From Leyella stercorea (GTDB taxonomy: Bacteria > Bacteroidota > Bacteroidia > Bacteroidales > Bacteroidaceae), in the NCBI RefSeq assembly GCF_021531355.1, contig NZ_JADYTS010000001.1, positions 62,001-126,000 of the forward strand: a stretch of 64,000 nucleotides of DNA, given 5' to 3'. Below are positions 44,099-54,900 of this stretch, piece by piece. Every line of letters starts with the position of its first letter. Positions within the stretch are counted from its first letter, which is position 1. The notes below the pieces were generated by a model, which had not been told where the DNA came from, did not search any database, and worked only from the letters and a program-made list of their open reading frames with translations. Made by a program: the position numbers and the translations under genes.

Positions 44099-47017
44099 AT
44101 GAAACGACTTGCAGACATACTCCTTTCTGTTGCTGCCCTGTTGTTGCTGGCAGCATGCACCGATGATGCCGATGTGTACAACAATCCGACGGCATCCGAG
44201 GGCAATCTGTGTGTCTATGTGCCAGTGACTCGTGATGCCAGCGGTGTCACGGGTGCCCTGGGCTCGAGCAATCCTACATACAATGCCTCAGTAGACGAGT
44301 GCAAGATCAACGACCTGCATCTTTATGCCTTCCCCGTGGGTGGCAACGGCACTTTCCTGTCGCAGGAACTGCCGTCGCCTGAGGCAAGCAACATGCTCAA
44401 CGAGAATGTGGCTTCTTATCAGCTCAAGATCAAGCCCGGCACCTATCGTGTGTACGTAGTTGCCAACATGAAGGATGTGCTTGACGGCATGAGTATTAAT
44501 ACCGAAGGCGACTTGAAGAATGTGGTGTTGATTTATCAGCCGATGTCAAAGCCTGGCATGCCCGTAGCCAATAATATCCCTATGATATACGAGCCTGCCA
44601 CAAAGGCAGCCGACGGCACAACTACTGACGGCACAGTCACCATAAGTTCTACAGACAACACAACCAAGACGGTTGTGGCTAATCTGCGTTTTACCTGTGT
44701 CAAGGTGTGTCTTAACCTTGTGTACGATCCTGATGCACCTGACGTAAATGCAGCGCTGAAGGCTAACGGACTGCAGATTACTGACGTTATAGGCAAGCGA
44801 CTCTCGCCGCAGACCAGTCTGTTGTGGGACGGCAAGTTCACTAACCCCGATGTAAGCGACGACTATGCCAATGGCATCGAGTCGACATTGTACGATGCTT
44901 TGAATTCAACAGGTGAAGGCTCTTACTATACTTCGTGGACAGACGAACCTGCCAATGCCAATGTCAACGACAAGGACATCATCACAGTTGAAGGTGAGGG
45001 TGTAGCCGCACCTGTCGACAACAAGCAGAAGTGGCTCTTCCGTGCCACCTATTATCTGCCCGAGCGCTACGTGGCACAGGCTTCGCAGCAGTCGGCATTG
45101 AAGGTGGGCGGAGCTGTAGGAGGTTCGGGCATTAAGAACAGCTACAACATCAACCTCGGCCACCGTCAGGACGAGACTTCAACAACAGAAGTGCCTACAT
45201 TCCCGCGCAGCACCTACTACGAGATAGTAGGACGCCTGAAGACTCTTGGCAACGTCAATCTCGACTGTATCGTGGGCGTAAAGGAGTGGCAGATGGCAAC
45301 TATAGATGTCGACCTCAACCATACTACACTTTGGGTGTCGAAATCAAATGCAGAGGTTAAGTCGCTGCAAGACGACTACATCGACTACGTGACCAACGCG
45401 CTGGATGGTATCACGTTTGGGTGTGACACTGAGATAGAGAAGGTTGGTTCTGGTAAGTTGCCCGTTATTATTGCAACCAACGATGCTGCGACCAAACGTG
45501 TGACATTCAGTATTAATCCAAATATCTCGGTAAGTGACTTCAATGCTGCTGATGCTCTTACAGGCACTGCCAAAGTATGGATACAGGCAGGCAACATTAA
45601 GAAATATCTTGATGTTTCGTACGATGTTACACCATACTTCAAGGTGGATCCTGTGGATGTTGTTATCTTCTACGATGGAGGTAATGCACCTGAGTTGACT
45701 AAGGTGGTGAAGTTTACTACCAACCTTGGTGGTATACAGTTCCCGTCAGGTTGGACAGTTTCGGGAGAGGGACAAAATGTAGAATATGCCCAGTCTACAA
45801 TAAACGTCAAGTGCGACAATACTAATGTGGCTGAGGGTACCTTCACCATAACGGCTGTTACCAACCCTGTGACAACAACAACACACGTCTTTACTGTAAA
45901 AGCCATTGGCGATAACAATGTTGAACAGCAGATACGTGTAATGGTGCGTCCTCCAGTGGGCGACTACATTATATATATGCGAGCCATAAACGACTTGGCA
46001 TGGTGCAATGGTGGCGGTGTCACCGAGTATCAGCATTCTAATATGCTTGACGAGCAAGACTACATCAAAGGTTCTGAAGAAAACAACAACTGGCGTGACG
46101 GTTGGTATGAAGAACAGAATTCAAATTGGAAAGAAGACCGTTCACCGCACAACGGCTATCACTATGTCTACATCTACACACAGATAGGTGAGACAAAGCC
46201 TGATGGTACAAAGGACCCGAATACGGCAGAATGGTATTTCGGTGGAGAGACCGATTACAAGGATTTCAATCGCAACACAGTATCGCAGGGTACTGACAAT
46301 GATAAGTATAAGGGAAAGTGGTGGCCAGGTCGCTCGATGAAGGCTGACAATAACAACCCAGGTTGGTACTATTACAGTATAGCGCATAATGCTATGTCTG
46401 TAGGAAACAACGGTAAGGGACAGGCACAGACTACTGCTGAAAAGAAGATAAAGCCGGGACAGACCCTGCTGATTTTCAGCAATGGTACATTCCTCGACGC
46501 AGGCTTCCAGTCGCATCGATTCACCCATCACAACGATCCCGGCATCACACTCTTCAACTATGAGGATCGTGAAGGCTGGTATCTGTATGACCCATTGTCG
46601 GATCCTTACTACAGAGTATATGATGAGAAACCTACCGTGGTAGACGTAGAGTATACCATATATACCAAGAACAGAAAAATAACTGCTTGGTATTCTCTAT
46701 TTGGAGTAAACAGTGGAGATGGTAAAGGTAAATTTACAATGTGGTGCAATAACAGCAATGTTCCTGGCGAATTTGAGTGCACTGAATACGGACCGGACCG
46801 CAATGGCAAAACCTGGTACAAGACCATACTCCACCTCAAAGCCCCATTAGGAGAGTATGATAAGATTCTGACGGTTAAGGTAGGTGGTGATGCCATTCAT
46901 ACTAAACTGTTCGATGGTGAGAACTATCCCTCAACCAAGATGAACGGCAAGCGTTATGTTGTGGAAGGCAGTTTCGATTCGGACACCAAGACATGGAGTC
47001 AGGGAGCTCCCTTTTAA
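44099..47017 (+). CDS. Large fimbrial accessory/tip lipoprotein (DUF4906-like), possible carbohydrate binding
   Basis: This 972-residue lipoprotein (Cys20 in LLAACTDD) has an N-terminal fimbrillin-like region (about residues 30-420). YRVYVVANMKD and RATYYLPERYVA are the typical phrases, the second near the end of the DUF4906-like part. The C-terminal half adds beta-rich modules. One around residues 730-820 reads KWWPGRSMKADNNNPGWYYYSI, similar in style to starch-binding modules of Bacteroidetes surface proteins, and the last 120 residues repeat this style. A glycan-binding tip adhesin is a reasonable inference. It may lack the polymerising donor strand of the shaft pilin. Confidence 0.7.
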   Translation: MKRLADILLSVAALLLLAACTDDADVYNNPTASEGNLCVYVPVTRDASGVTGALGSSNPTYNASVDECKINDLHLYAFPVGGNGTFLSQELPSPEASNMLNENVASYQLKIKPGTYRVYVVANMKDVLDGMSINTEGDLKNVVLIYQPMSKPGMPVANNIPMIYEPATKAADGTTTDGTVTISSTDNTTKTVVANLRFTCVKVCLNLVYDPDAPDVNAALKANGLQITDVIGKRLSPQTSLLWDGKFTNPDVSDDYANGIESTLYDALNSTGEGSYYTSWTDEPANANVNDKDIITVEGEGVAAPVDNKQKWLFRATYYLPERYVAQASQQSALKVGGAVGGSGIKNSYNINLGHRQDETSTTEVPTFPRSTYYEIVGRLKTLGNVNLDCIVGVKEWQMATIDVDLNHTTLWVSKSNAEVKSLQDDYIDYVTNALDGITFGCDTEIEKVGSGKLPVIIATNDAATKRVTFSINPNISVSDFNAADALTGTAKVWIQAGNIKKYLDVSYDVTPYFKVDPVDVVIFYDGGNAPELTKVVKFTTNLGGIQFPSGWTVSGEGQNVEYAQSTINVKCDNTNVAEGTFTITAVTNPVTTTTHVFTVKAIGDNNVEQQIRVMVRPPVGDYIIYMRAINDLAWCNGGGVTEYQHSNMLDEQDYIKGSEENNNWRDGWYEEQNSNWKEDRSPHNGYHYVYIYTQIGETKPDGTKDPNTAEWYFGGETDYKDFNRNTVSQGTDNDKYKGKWWPGRSMKADNNNPGWYYYSIAHNAMSVGNNGKGQAQTTAEKKIKPGQTLLIFSNGTFLDAGFQSHRFTHHNDPGITLFNYEDREGWYLYDPLSDPYYRVYDEKPTVVDVEYTIYTKNRKITAWYSLFGVNSGDGKGKFTMWCNNSNVPGEFECTEYGPDRNGKTWYKTILHLKAPLGEYDKILTVKVGGDAIHTKLFDGENYPSTKMNGKRYVVEGSFDSDTKTWSQGAPF

Positions 47018-47042
47018 AAAGTAATAATTAAAAGACAACAAT

Positions 47043-49454
47043 ATGTATATCAAGAAATTGACAAGTTGGTTCTTCATGCTCTTGGCTGTGGCATTGGCTG
47101 CTTGCAGCGACATCACAGACATTGTAGGAGGCGGCACGCAAGACTTGCCGTCAGAAGGAGTTGTGCTGACTCTTAAGTTGCCCAATTTCACCAAGAATTC
47201 TGTGACGACAAGAGCTGAGTCACAACAGGTCGACAAAGTCTGCGTATTGTGTTATGACTCAGACGACAAGTATCTCGGCATGAGCAATATAACAAGCTCG
47301 GACATCAAGCCCAAGGATGACGGTACATACGAGGTGAAGGTTATGGTTAAGGAGGGAGCAGCAACGCTACATGTTGTTGCCAATGCCGATATAACAGAGA
47401 GTGATGCCAAGGACGCTGAGGGAAAGATAAACCTGTACAATGCTGTCCGCAGCGACAAGATTGACATCAACACTCCCGTATGTTGGGGAAGCATCAAGGT
47501 GGCTGACATGCTTAGTGGCAACCTGTCGTTGTCGTTGCTCAGGCAGTTTGCCAAAACGTCTGTTACCAAGGATGCGTCGTTGACCAATTTCGAGATAACA
47601 GGTTTCAGACTATTCAACACGGCATCATCGGGCACGATAGCCTCAAAGTCGATTAATGATGTGGCTTTGCCATCGGTAGATTGCTCGGATAATACAGACG
47701 GCTATGTATCGGGCGAGCAGCCTTTCTATGAGACACCTGCCGACAAGGCATATATGATTATCCGTGCAAAATATGATGGCGGAGCAGACACATATTATAA
47801 AGTGGCGTTCAAGAACAAGACATCTGACGGCACCTTAGAGTCGATAGCTCTTCTGCGCAACCATCATTATCAGGTGAAGGTTACGGCTGTGAACCATGCA
47901 GGATGGTCGACAGAGCAGGAAGCAATAGACAATCTGCCAGAGAACAGACTGTCTGTAGTGGTGGTTGACGACAATCCGCCTATTGTGAACATGATAGCAT
48001 GTAAGGACTACGAACTTGGCGTGTGTGGCAAGCAGACTGTATTGGGTAAGGAAAAGACGGCTAAAATTACGTTTGTAACAACCAAGCAGCACCCTGAAGA
48101 TTTTAGTGTAGTTTCGAACAACCCTGATTGGATTTCAGTTCCCACTGATTATCAATCAAAAGCAAAGTATATTGATTTGCCAACATCTGCTAGACCCCAC
48201 TCGTCAGCAGGCAGACTGTACACTATCGAACTTACTCTGACCGAGAACTACGAATCGGATGCGCATACTGGTATTGTGACAATAACATCAGGCGACTTGT
48301 CGCGCAGTGTAGAGATTACACAGTTGGGCTACGACTTCCGTACTGATCCAAATAGAATTGTGCAGATACGAGGACTTGCAGGACTTTCGTCCGATGATGA
48401 AGCCGACTACTTCAAATGGATGGATGCCTCGCTTCAGGGCATAACACCAGCGGAAAACCAAGGCAGAGTGCGCAACGACGGACTCCACTTCTTTGTGGGC
48501 AACAATACGGTTTACTATCTCATTCCGAAGCTTCAGGGCGACGAACTCACGTGTAATGACACACGAGTGAAGGTGGACAAGGAAAGCGTCAGCGGATTCT
48601 ACAAGGTTATGCTTGCCAACAATTCGGACGAATCGTATAACGACAATAATTATAATAGGTGGATTAGCAATGAGGCATTTACCATTATAACTATCACCAA
48701 CAATAGAACCAATATTAAAGTAACCTATCCGGTTTATCATGTAGGATTGTTTGCACAGCTGACCGGAAAGGCAGCAACCGACTATCAGCTTGGCAAGAGC
48801 AAGGCTTCGGGATGGTACTATTATGAGATGGTTAACGTAGTGGCTAAGGTTACTAAAAAAGATGGAACTACCGAGTACAAGGCCTACTACATGCTCGACC
48901 GCAACCTTGGTGCCACAAACAACGGCTACTATTCTCCTTCCACAACCGCCCTTAAAGACAACATAGGAGCAATAGGTGGCTACTTTAAGATTTCGGAGGC
49001 ACAAAGTTCTGATGAGGCAAAAAAAGATGACCATGTGGTAGATGCTCTGGCAATAGGCAACTTCAAGGTGTGCGACAACATGTGTCTGCAAGGTCTTATA
49101 GACAACAACAATGCCTTGGCGATAGAAGAGGAGACGACTCATTATGGCGAGAAGTACAACTGTCTGAGAATTACTACGCGAAACTGGGATATTCCCGAGA
49201 TATTTATCCCTATGAGCGGATATTATGAGGGTGCGACTTACAAGGATGAATATCATGCCAATTTATGGACAAGCTCACGACTGTCAGACTATCAGGGATT
49301 CTCGGCAAGCAGTCCTGAATACGGCTTCTGGTACTTGTATCTTGATGTTTTCGGCAAGACGCTTAATATGTCAAACTACCGATTTGTGTCTGGTTCGTCA
49401 GGTGGCAACACAGGCAGATATCGTGCAATGCCAGTAAGACTTGTAGCAAAATAG
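47043..49454 (+). CDS. Second large fimbrial tip-like lipoprotein with BACON-like and C-terminal lectin-like region
   Basis: This 803-residue lipoprotein (Cys21 in ALAACSDI) has a fimbrillin-like N-terminal half (about residues 30-310, with EGAATLHVVANAD). A BACON-like beta-sandwich (about 330-430) follows, with NNPDWISVP and SRSVEITQLGYD. The C-terminal domain has the phrases YYMLDRNLGATNNGYY and RYRAMPVRLVAK, which resemble the Fibrobacter-type paralogous or C-type-lectin-like domains found at pilus tips. It is the last gene of the operon, 25 bp after the previous one, followed by a hairpin terminator. It could be an alternative tip. Confidence 0.7.
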   Translation: MYIKKLTSWFFMLLAVALAACSDITDIVGGGTQDLPSEGVVLTLKLPNFTKNSVTTRAESQQVDKVCVLCYDSDDKYLGMSNITSSDIKPKDDGTYEVKVMVKEGAATLHVVANADITESDAKDAEGKINLYNAVRSDKIDINTPVCWGSIKVADMLSGNLSLSLLRQFAKTSVTKDASLTNFEITGFRLFNTASSGTIASKSINDVALPSVDCSDNTDGYVSGEQPFYETPADKAYMIIRAKYDGGADTYYKVAFKNKTSDGTLESIALLRNHHYQVKVTAVNHAGWSTEQEAIDNLPENRLSVVVVDDNPPIVNMIACKDYELGVCGKQTVLGKEKTAKITFVTTKQHPEDFSVVSNNPDWISVPTDYQSKAKYIDLPTSARPHSSAGRLYTIELTLTENYESDAHTGIVTITSGDLSRSVEITQLGYDFRTDPNRIVQIRGLAGLSSDDEADYFKWMDASLQGITPAENQGRVRNDGLHFFVGNNTVYYLIPKLQGDELTCNDTRVKVDKESVSGFYKVMLANNSDESYNDNNYNRWISNEAFTIITITNNRTNIKVTYPVYHVGLFAQLTGKAATDYQLGKSKASGWYYYEMVNVVAKVTKKDGTTEYKAYYMLDRNLGATNNGYYSPSTTALKDNIGAIGGYFKISEAQSSDEAKKDDHVVDALAIGNFKVCDNMCLQGLIDNNNALAIEEETTHYGEKYNCLRITTRNWDIPEIFIPMSGYYEGATYKDEYHANLWTSSRLSDYQGFSASSPEYGFWYLYLDVFGKTLNMSNYRFVSGSSGGNTGRYRAMPVRLVAK

Positions 49455-49496
49455 CAGAATAATTAGGTTTTGATAATTTTTGGGTATTTAAAGAAA

Positions 49497-49570
49497 ACCT
49501 CTCAAAACTCGAGCTTTTATGAGCCAAGGATAACCTTGTGCACAAAGCTCGTGGCTTTGAGAGGTTTTTA
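49497..49570 (+). terminator. Terminator of the fimbrial operon; structured repeat copy B
   Basis: AACCTCTCAAA (49497-49507) pairs with TTTGAGAGGTT (49556-49566). Inner pairs CGAGCTTT/AAAGCTCG and CAAGG/CCTTG fill the stem, and TTTTT closes the 3' side. It is a homologue of the element at 38724-38788. Confidence 0.75.
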
Positions 49571-49669
49571 AATGTAAGTTGTTCTTTTGTTTTTCCTCTT
49601 CATTGCTCTATTTTTCCTACGAATTTATTGTTTTGCTCTGTTAACAAAAGACAAAATGCAGGTGTTTTA

Positions 49670-49701
49670 TTTGCTTGTATCGAATTATTGCTGTAATTTT
49701 G
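49670..49701 (+). promoter_or_regulatory. Promoter of the TetR gene
   Basis: TTTG at 49670-49673, a 20-bp spacer and TAATTTTG at 49694-49701 match consensus fully. AATTGATGTGCAAA (49711-49724), similar to one unit of the 22-bp arrays, lies just downstream, near the expected transcription start. Confidence 0.75.
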
Positions 49702-49749
49702 CACATACATAAATTGATGTGCAAAATAATAGAAAGGTAAGGAAACGTT

Positions 49750-50346
49750 ATGTCAATATCCAAGACTCGCCAAAAACTCGTTGATGTGGCACGCCAGCTG
49801 TTTGCCAAGAACGGCATTGCCAACACTACAATGAACGACATTGCTGTGGCATCGGGCAAGGGTCGCCGCACGCTTTACACCTACTTCAACCGTAAGGAAG
49901 ACGTGTATTCGGCTGTGATAGAGTCGGAATTGGAGCGACTTTCGGACAAGCTCGACGAGGTGGCAGGCATGAAGATGCGCCCGCAGGACAAGATTATAGA
50001 GCTGATATACACACATCTGAGCATGATCAGGGAGACGGTGGTGCGCAACGGCAATCTGCGTGCAGAATTTTTCCGCAACATCTGGATGGTGGAGAAGGTG
50101 CGCAAGAAGTTTGACGAAGACGAGATAGAACTCTTCCGCAAGGTATATGCCGACGGCAAGGCCGACGGTGAGTTTGACATAGAAGACGTCGACCTTGTGG
50201 CAGACATCACACATTATTGTATAAAGGGACTTGAGGTGCCGTTCATATACGGCCGTCTGGGACACGGAATGACCGAAGAGACCAGCAAGCCGCTTGTAGC
50301 CAAGGTGGTGTATGGCGCACTGGGCAAGCGTATTAATAATGTATAG
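49750..50346 (+). CDS. TetR-family transcriptional regulator
   Basis: This is a 198-residue regulator. The N-terminal helix-turn-helix (about residues 9-55, with TTMNDIAVASGKGRRTLYTYFNRKEDV) is typical of TetR. The C-terminal part is a helical ligand domain. fabG starts 56 bp after its stop, so the two are probably co-transcribed. The regulator may then respond to fatty-acyl compounds, as FabR- or FadR-like TetR proteins do. This is inference from position only. Confidence 0.85.
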   Translation: MSISKTRQKLVDVARQLFAKNGIANTTMNDIAVASGKGRRTLYTYFNRKEDVYSAVIESELERLSDKLDEVAGMKMRPQDKIIELIYTHLSMIRETVVRNGNLRAEFFRNIWMVEKVRKKFDEDEIELFRKVYADGKADGEFDIEDVDLVADITHYCIKGLEVPFIYGRLGHGMTEETSKPLVAKVVYGALGKRINNV

Positions 50347-50402
50347 TGAAGATATATATACGAAACAATAAAGTACTAAATAACAATAAATCAATTAACG
50401 AA

Positions 50403-51161
50403 ATGGGATTACTTACAGGTAAGACTGCCCTCGTCACTGGAGCAGCCCGCGGCATCGGAAAGGCTGTCGCTATGAAATTCGCCTCTGAAGGCGCAAACAT
50501 CGCATTCACCGACCTCGTTCTTAACGACGAAATGGCAGCAGGTCTTGAGGCAACACGCAAGGAGATTGAAGCTCTCGGCGTTACATGCCGCGCTTATGCT
50601 GGCAACGCCGCCGACTTTGAGGAGACCGAGAAGACTGTTAAGCAGATTCACGCTGACTTCGGTTCGATCGACATTCTCGTTAACAACGCCGGTATCACCA
50701 AGGACGGACTCATGCTGCGTATGTCAGAGGCACAGTGGGACGCTGTATTGAACGTCAACCTTAAGTCGGCTTTCAACTTCATCCACGCTTGCTCGCCAAT
50801 CATGCTGCGTCAGCGCAGTGGCTCTATCATCAACATGGCTTCGGTAGTTGGTGTTCACGGCAACGCTGGTCAGTGCAACTATGCTGCCTCTAAGGCTGGT
50901 ATGATTGCTCTTGCCAAGTCAATCGCTCAGGAGTTGGGCCCGAAGGGTGTACGTGCCAACGCTGTTGCTCCTGGTTTCATCGAGACAGCTATGACTGCAC
51001 AGCTGCCTGAGGAGATTCGCAAGGACTGGATGAAGAAGATTCCTCTTCGTCGTGGTGGTCAGACCGAGGACATCGCCAATGTATGTCTGTTCCTCGCTTC
51101 TGACATGTCTTCTTATGTCAGCGGTCAGGTCATCCAGATCGACGGTGGCATGAACATGTAA
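50403..51161 (+). CDS. fabG: FabG, 3-oxoacyl-ACP reductase
   Basis: This 252-residue short-chain dehydrogenase does the NADPH-dependent reduction of 3-oxoacyl-ACP in type II fatty-acid synthesis. It shows the nucleotide-binding TGAARGIG (12-19), NNAG (94-97), and the catalytic set N119, S147, Y160, K164 with NYAASKAG. The C-terminus VSGQVIQIDGGMNM is the usual FabG end. ATG 50403 was chosen. The frame upstream to 50346 overlaps the TetR stop and lacks similarity. It follows the TetR gene and ends at a terminator. Confidence 0.9.
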   Translation: MGLLTGKTALVTGAARGIGKAVAMKFASEGANIAFTDLVLNDEMAAGLEATRKEIEALGVTCRAYAGNAADFEETEKTVKQIHADFGSIDILVNNAGITKDGLMLRMSEAQWDAVLNVNLKSAFNFIHACSPIMLRQRSGSIINMASVVGVHGNAGQCNYAASKAGMIALAKSIAQELGPKGVRANAVAPGFIETAMTAQLPEEIRKDWMKKIPLRRGGQTEDIANVCLFLASDMSSYVSGQVIQIDGGMNM

Positions 51162-51194
51162 TCAGACTCTGATTATATATATTATTAAATATGG

Positions 51195-51230
51195 TAGGAG
51201 GGTATGGCGGAACACCATATCCTCCTATTT
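51195..51230 (+). terminator. Terminator after fabG
   Basis: TAGGAGGGTATGG pairs with CCATATCCTCCTA (one G-T mismatch) around seven bases, followed by TTT. Confidence 0.75.
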
Positions 51231-51248
51231 TAATTCATATACCAGCTT

Positions 51249-51926
51249 ATGAAGGTAGTCTACGAAGACAATCACATTATAATAGTCGACAAGTGCAGCG
51301 GCGAGATTGTGCAGGGCGACAAGACCGGTGACAAGCCTCTGTCCGATACAGTGAAGGAGTATATCAAGGAGAAATACAACAAGCCGGGCAACGTGTTCCT
51401 GGGCGTTGTACACCGACTCGACCGCCCCGTAAGCGGACTCGTGGTGTTTGCCAAGACGTCGAAGGCTTTGTCGCGACTCAACGACATGTTCCGCACGGGC
51501 GACGTGCACAAGACATACTGGGCAGTGGTGAAGCGCCGTGATATAGCTCCAGAGGGTACGCTGACCGACTGGCTCACTCGCAACGAACGCCAGAACAAGA
51601 GCTACGCACATGAACGCGAGGTGCCTGGAGCCAAGAAGGCTGTGCTGAAATACAAGGTGCGTGCCGTTGCCGACAATTATATGCTCATTGAGGTGACGCT
51701 GCTCACAGGCCGCCACCATCAGATACGCTGCCAGTTGGCACACATGGGATGCCCCATCAAGGGCGACCTGAAGTATGGTGCACCGCGCAGCAATCCCGAC
51801 GGTAGCATATCATTGCTGTCGCGCCGTGTAGAGTTTGTGCATCCCGTGTCGAAGGAGACCATCGTGGCTTACGCCGATGTGCCTAATGACCGCCTGTGGC
51901 ACGACCTCAGCGCCAATGCGGAGTAG
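51249..51926 (+). CDS. RluA-family pseudouridine synthase
   Basis: This 225-residue enzyme lacks the S4 domain and consists of the catalytic domain only. It contains the HRLDRPVSGLVVFAK motif with catalytic D58, then the TGRHHQIRCQLAHMG motif. The family isomerises uridine in rRNA or tRNA; the modified position cannot be told from the sequence. It lies between fabG and tamB, 42 bp before the latter. Confidence 0.9.
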   Translation: MKVVYEDNHIIIVDKCSGEIVQGDKTGDKPLSDTVKEYIKEKYNKPGNVFLGVVHRLDRPVSGLVVFAKTSKALSRLNDMFRTGDVHKTYWAVVKRRDIAPEGTLTDWLTRNERQNKSYAHEREVPGAKKAVLKYKVRAVADNYMLIEVTLLTGRHHQIRCQLAHMGCPIKGDLKYGAPRSNPDGSISLLSRRVEFVHPVSKETIVAYADVPNDRLWHDLSANAE

Positions 51927-51968
51927 AGGTTCGCTCAAAACTAAATAAAAATAATAAAAAAGCAAAAT

Positions 51969-54900
51969 ATGAAGCCAGTTGTAAAGAAATCGCTTATTGC
52001 CGTGGCTGCAGTTGTTGCCACGCCCATTGTCATTTTAGTTCTATTGGCTGTGCTGCTTTATGTGCCGTCAGTGCAAAACTGGGCAGTAAGGCAAGTGGCT
52101 TCATATGCCTCAGAGTCGACAGGTATGACAGTACGTGTCGACCATGTGCGCCTGCGCTTTCCGTTAGACCTGACAGTCGACGGTTTTCTGGCAACGCAGC
52201 CCAACGACTCCTTGCGCCACAAAACCGACACCATTGCCGACGCACGCCAGCTTACTGTGAGTGTACGTCTGCGTCCGTTGTTTCATGGCAATGTGGTGGT
52301 CGACCGCCTCGAATTGGCGGACACCAAACTCAATACAGCCCACTTCGTACCCTCGGCACGTGTCAAGGGACACGTCGGACAGCTCTCGCTGCGCAGCCGC
52401 AGCATCAATCTTAATGACGAGACCGTACACATCGACCAAGCTGCGCTGAAGGGCGCGCGTCTGGATGTGGCGCTGAGCGACACCGTTCCGGAAGACACTA
52501 CCAGCACGCCGTCGCACTGGAACATCTCGCTCGACCGTCTTGACATAGCCGACACAAAAGCCACGGTTCACATGCCGGACGACTCGCTGCGCATTGCGGC
52601 AGGAATAGGCAAGCTGGAGGCACGCAACGGCAGCTTCGACCTGTTTAAGGGAACGTATAGTGTGGGTTCGCTCGACTGGCGTGAGGGTTCGCTCAACTAC
52701 GACATGCGCTACACCTTGGCTCAGCCGGGGCTCGACTATAATCATATAGCACTCTCCGCCATTGGCATGCACGTCGACTCGCTGCAATATAGCGACGACG
52801 GCGTAAGGCTGAGGCTGAAGGAGTGTGCGCTGAAGGAGAAGAGCGGACTGCAAGTCAACGAATTCTCAACCTACCTTTTGCTGGATTCTACCCATGTGTG
52901 GCTGCCCGATATGCGACTGCGCACACCTCGGTCGATGCTCACGGCAAAGGTGAAGATGGACCTTTCGACATTTGCCGAAAGCAATCCGGGCGTCATGGAC
53001 GTCAACATCAAGGGCTATGTCGTCAAGACCGACTTCGTGCCGCTGTTTGGGTTCTTGCCCAAGGAGATGCTGCGCCGCATGCCCGCCACGCCCATCACTC
53101 TCAATGCCGACATCAACGGCAACATGCGCCGGCTCAGTATCAACGAGCTGTCCGTAACCTATCCTACGGCTTTCGCCTTAAAGGCTAAGGGCAAGGCGCA
53201 GAATCTCACGGATACCGACCGTCTGCGTGCCGACATCAAGGCTGAGGGACGTACATATAATCTCGACTTTGTCAAAGCGATGTTGCCACGCTCGGTGGCA
53301 AGCTCGTTCAACATACCATACGGCATTGGGCTTAAAGCCAATGTGCATGCCGACGGACCACGCTATGCTGCCGACTTCAATGTGACTGAGGGTGGCGGAC
53401 ATGTGGGCGGCAAGGCTTCGGTCGACACTCGCCGCATGGCTTACAACGCAACGCTGTCGGCAAAGAGTCTGCATCTGTCGCACTTCGTGCCCGGACTGGC
53501 GGCAGGACCGTTCACGGGCAGTCTGAAGGCGCACGGAGTGGGCACCGACATGTTGTCGCCTCGTACGCAGCTCGATGCAGAGGGCAGTATTGCCGAGTTC
53601 AGATATGCCGGCTACGACATGTCGAACACTAAGCTAACAGCCAATGTACACAATGGAGTGGGGCATGCGCTGCTCGACAGCCATACGCCGCTGCTGCAGG
53701 GCACCATCAACCTCAATGCCCTGATGAACGGCAAACGCATGGATGCACAGCTGGCGTGCGACCTTATCAATGCCGACTTTATGCGTATGGGCGTGAGCAA
53801 ACGTCCGCTGACAGCCTCGCTGCGTGCCGATGTTGACCTGGCGAGCGACTTTAAGGTCAATCACACCGCACGTGGAGTGATTGGCAACATCATCGTGCGC
53901 GACAGTTTGCGTACGTATCGCCCCGAGCGAATAGCGCTCGACATATTCACTCGCCGCGACTCTACTCACGCCGCTGTAACAAGTGGCGACTTTACGTTGC
54001 GTCTTGACGGCAGCGGTACGATAGAGCACATATTGAAGCGTCTGGAGAGTGTCAACGAGGAGGCTATGCGACAGTCGAAGGAGAGATATATCGACCAGTT
54101 GCGCCTGCGTGAGCGTCTGCCCGACGTGGCGCTGTACTTCGATGCCGGACGCGAAAACATATTCGCCCGCACATTGCGCCGCTTCGGCTACGACTTTCAC
54201 AATGCTTATATAGATATGGCTACATCGCCGGCGGCAGGCATCAACGGCAAGCTGCGCCTCGACTCGCTCGTGGCAGCCGGAGTGCAGCTTGACACCATAC
54301 GCCTGGCGTTCAAGTCGGATTCGATAAAGACCGACTTTGAGGGACAGGTGCGCAACAACCGCTCCAACAAGCAGTTTGTGTTTGACGCCCGTTTCCGTGG
54401 CGCCTTCCACGAGCAGTCGATGTATTTAGGTACACGCATATACGATGCCCGCGAACGTCTTGGCATTGCGCTCGGACTGCGTGCACAGATGGAACAGGGC
54501 GGTGTGCGTGTGTCGTTAGGCGGCATCGATCCTGTGTTGGGATATAAGGAATTCAAGGTTAACAAGAACAACTATGTGTTCTTTGCCAATGATAAGCGCC
54601 TCTCTGCCGACATGGCTCTGCGTGCCGACGACGGTATGGCGGTGCGTGTATACACCAACGACAGCACTGAGGCATTGCAGGACGTTACTATAGGACTGGC
54701 ACGCTTCGACCTGCAGAAGGTGCTTGCCGTAGTACCTTACGCACCGAACATTTCGGGCATTCTCAACGGCGACTTCCACTACATATCACAGCAAGAGGGC
54801 GATATGTCGGTATCGTCGTCGGTGAGCATTGACAAAATGACTTACGAGGGTTGTCCGATAGGCAATCTGTCGAGCGAGTTTGTGTATATGCCAAAGGACA

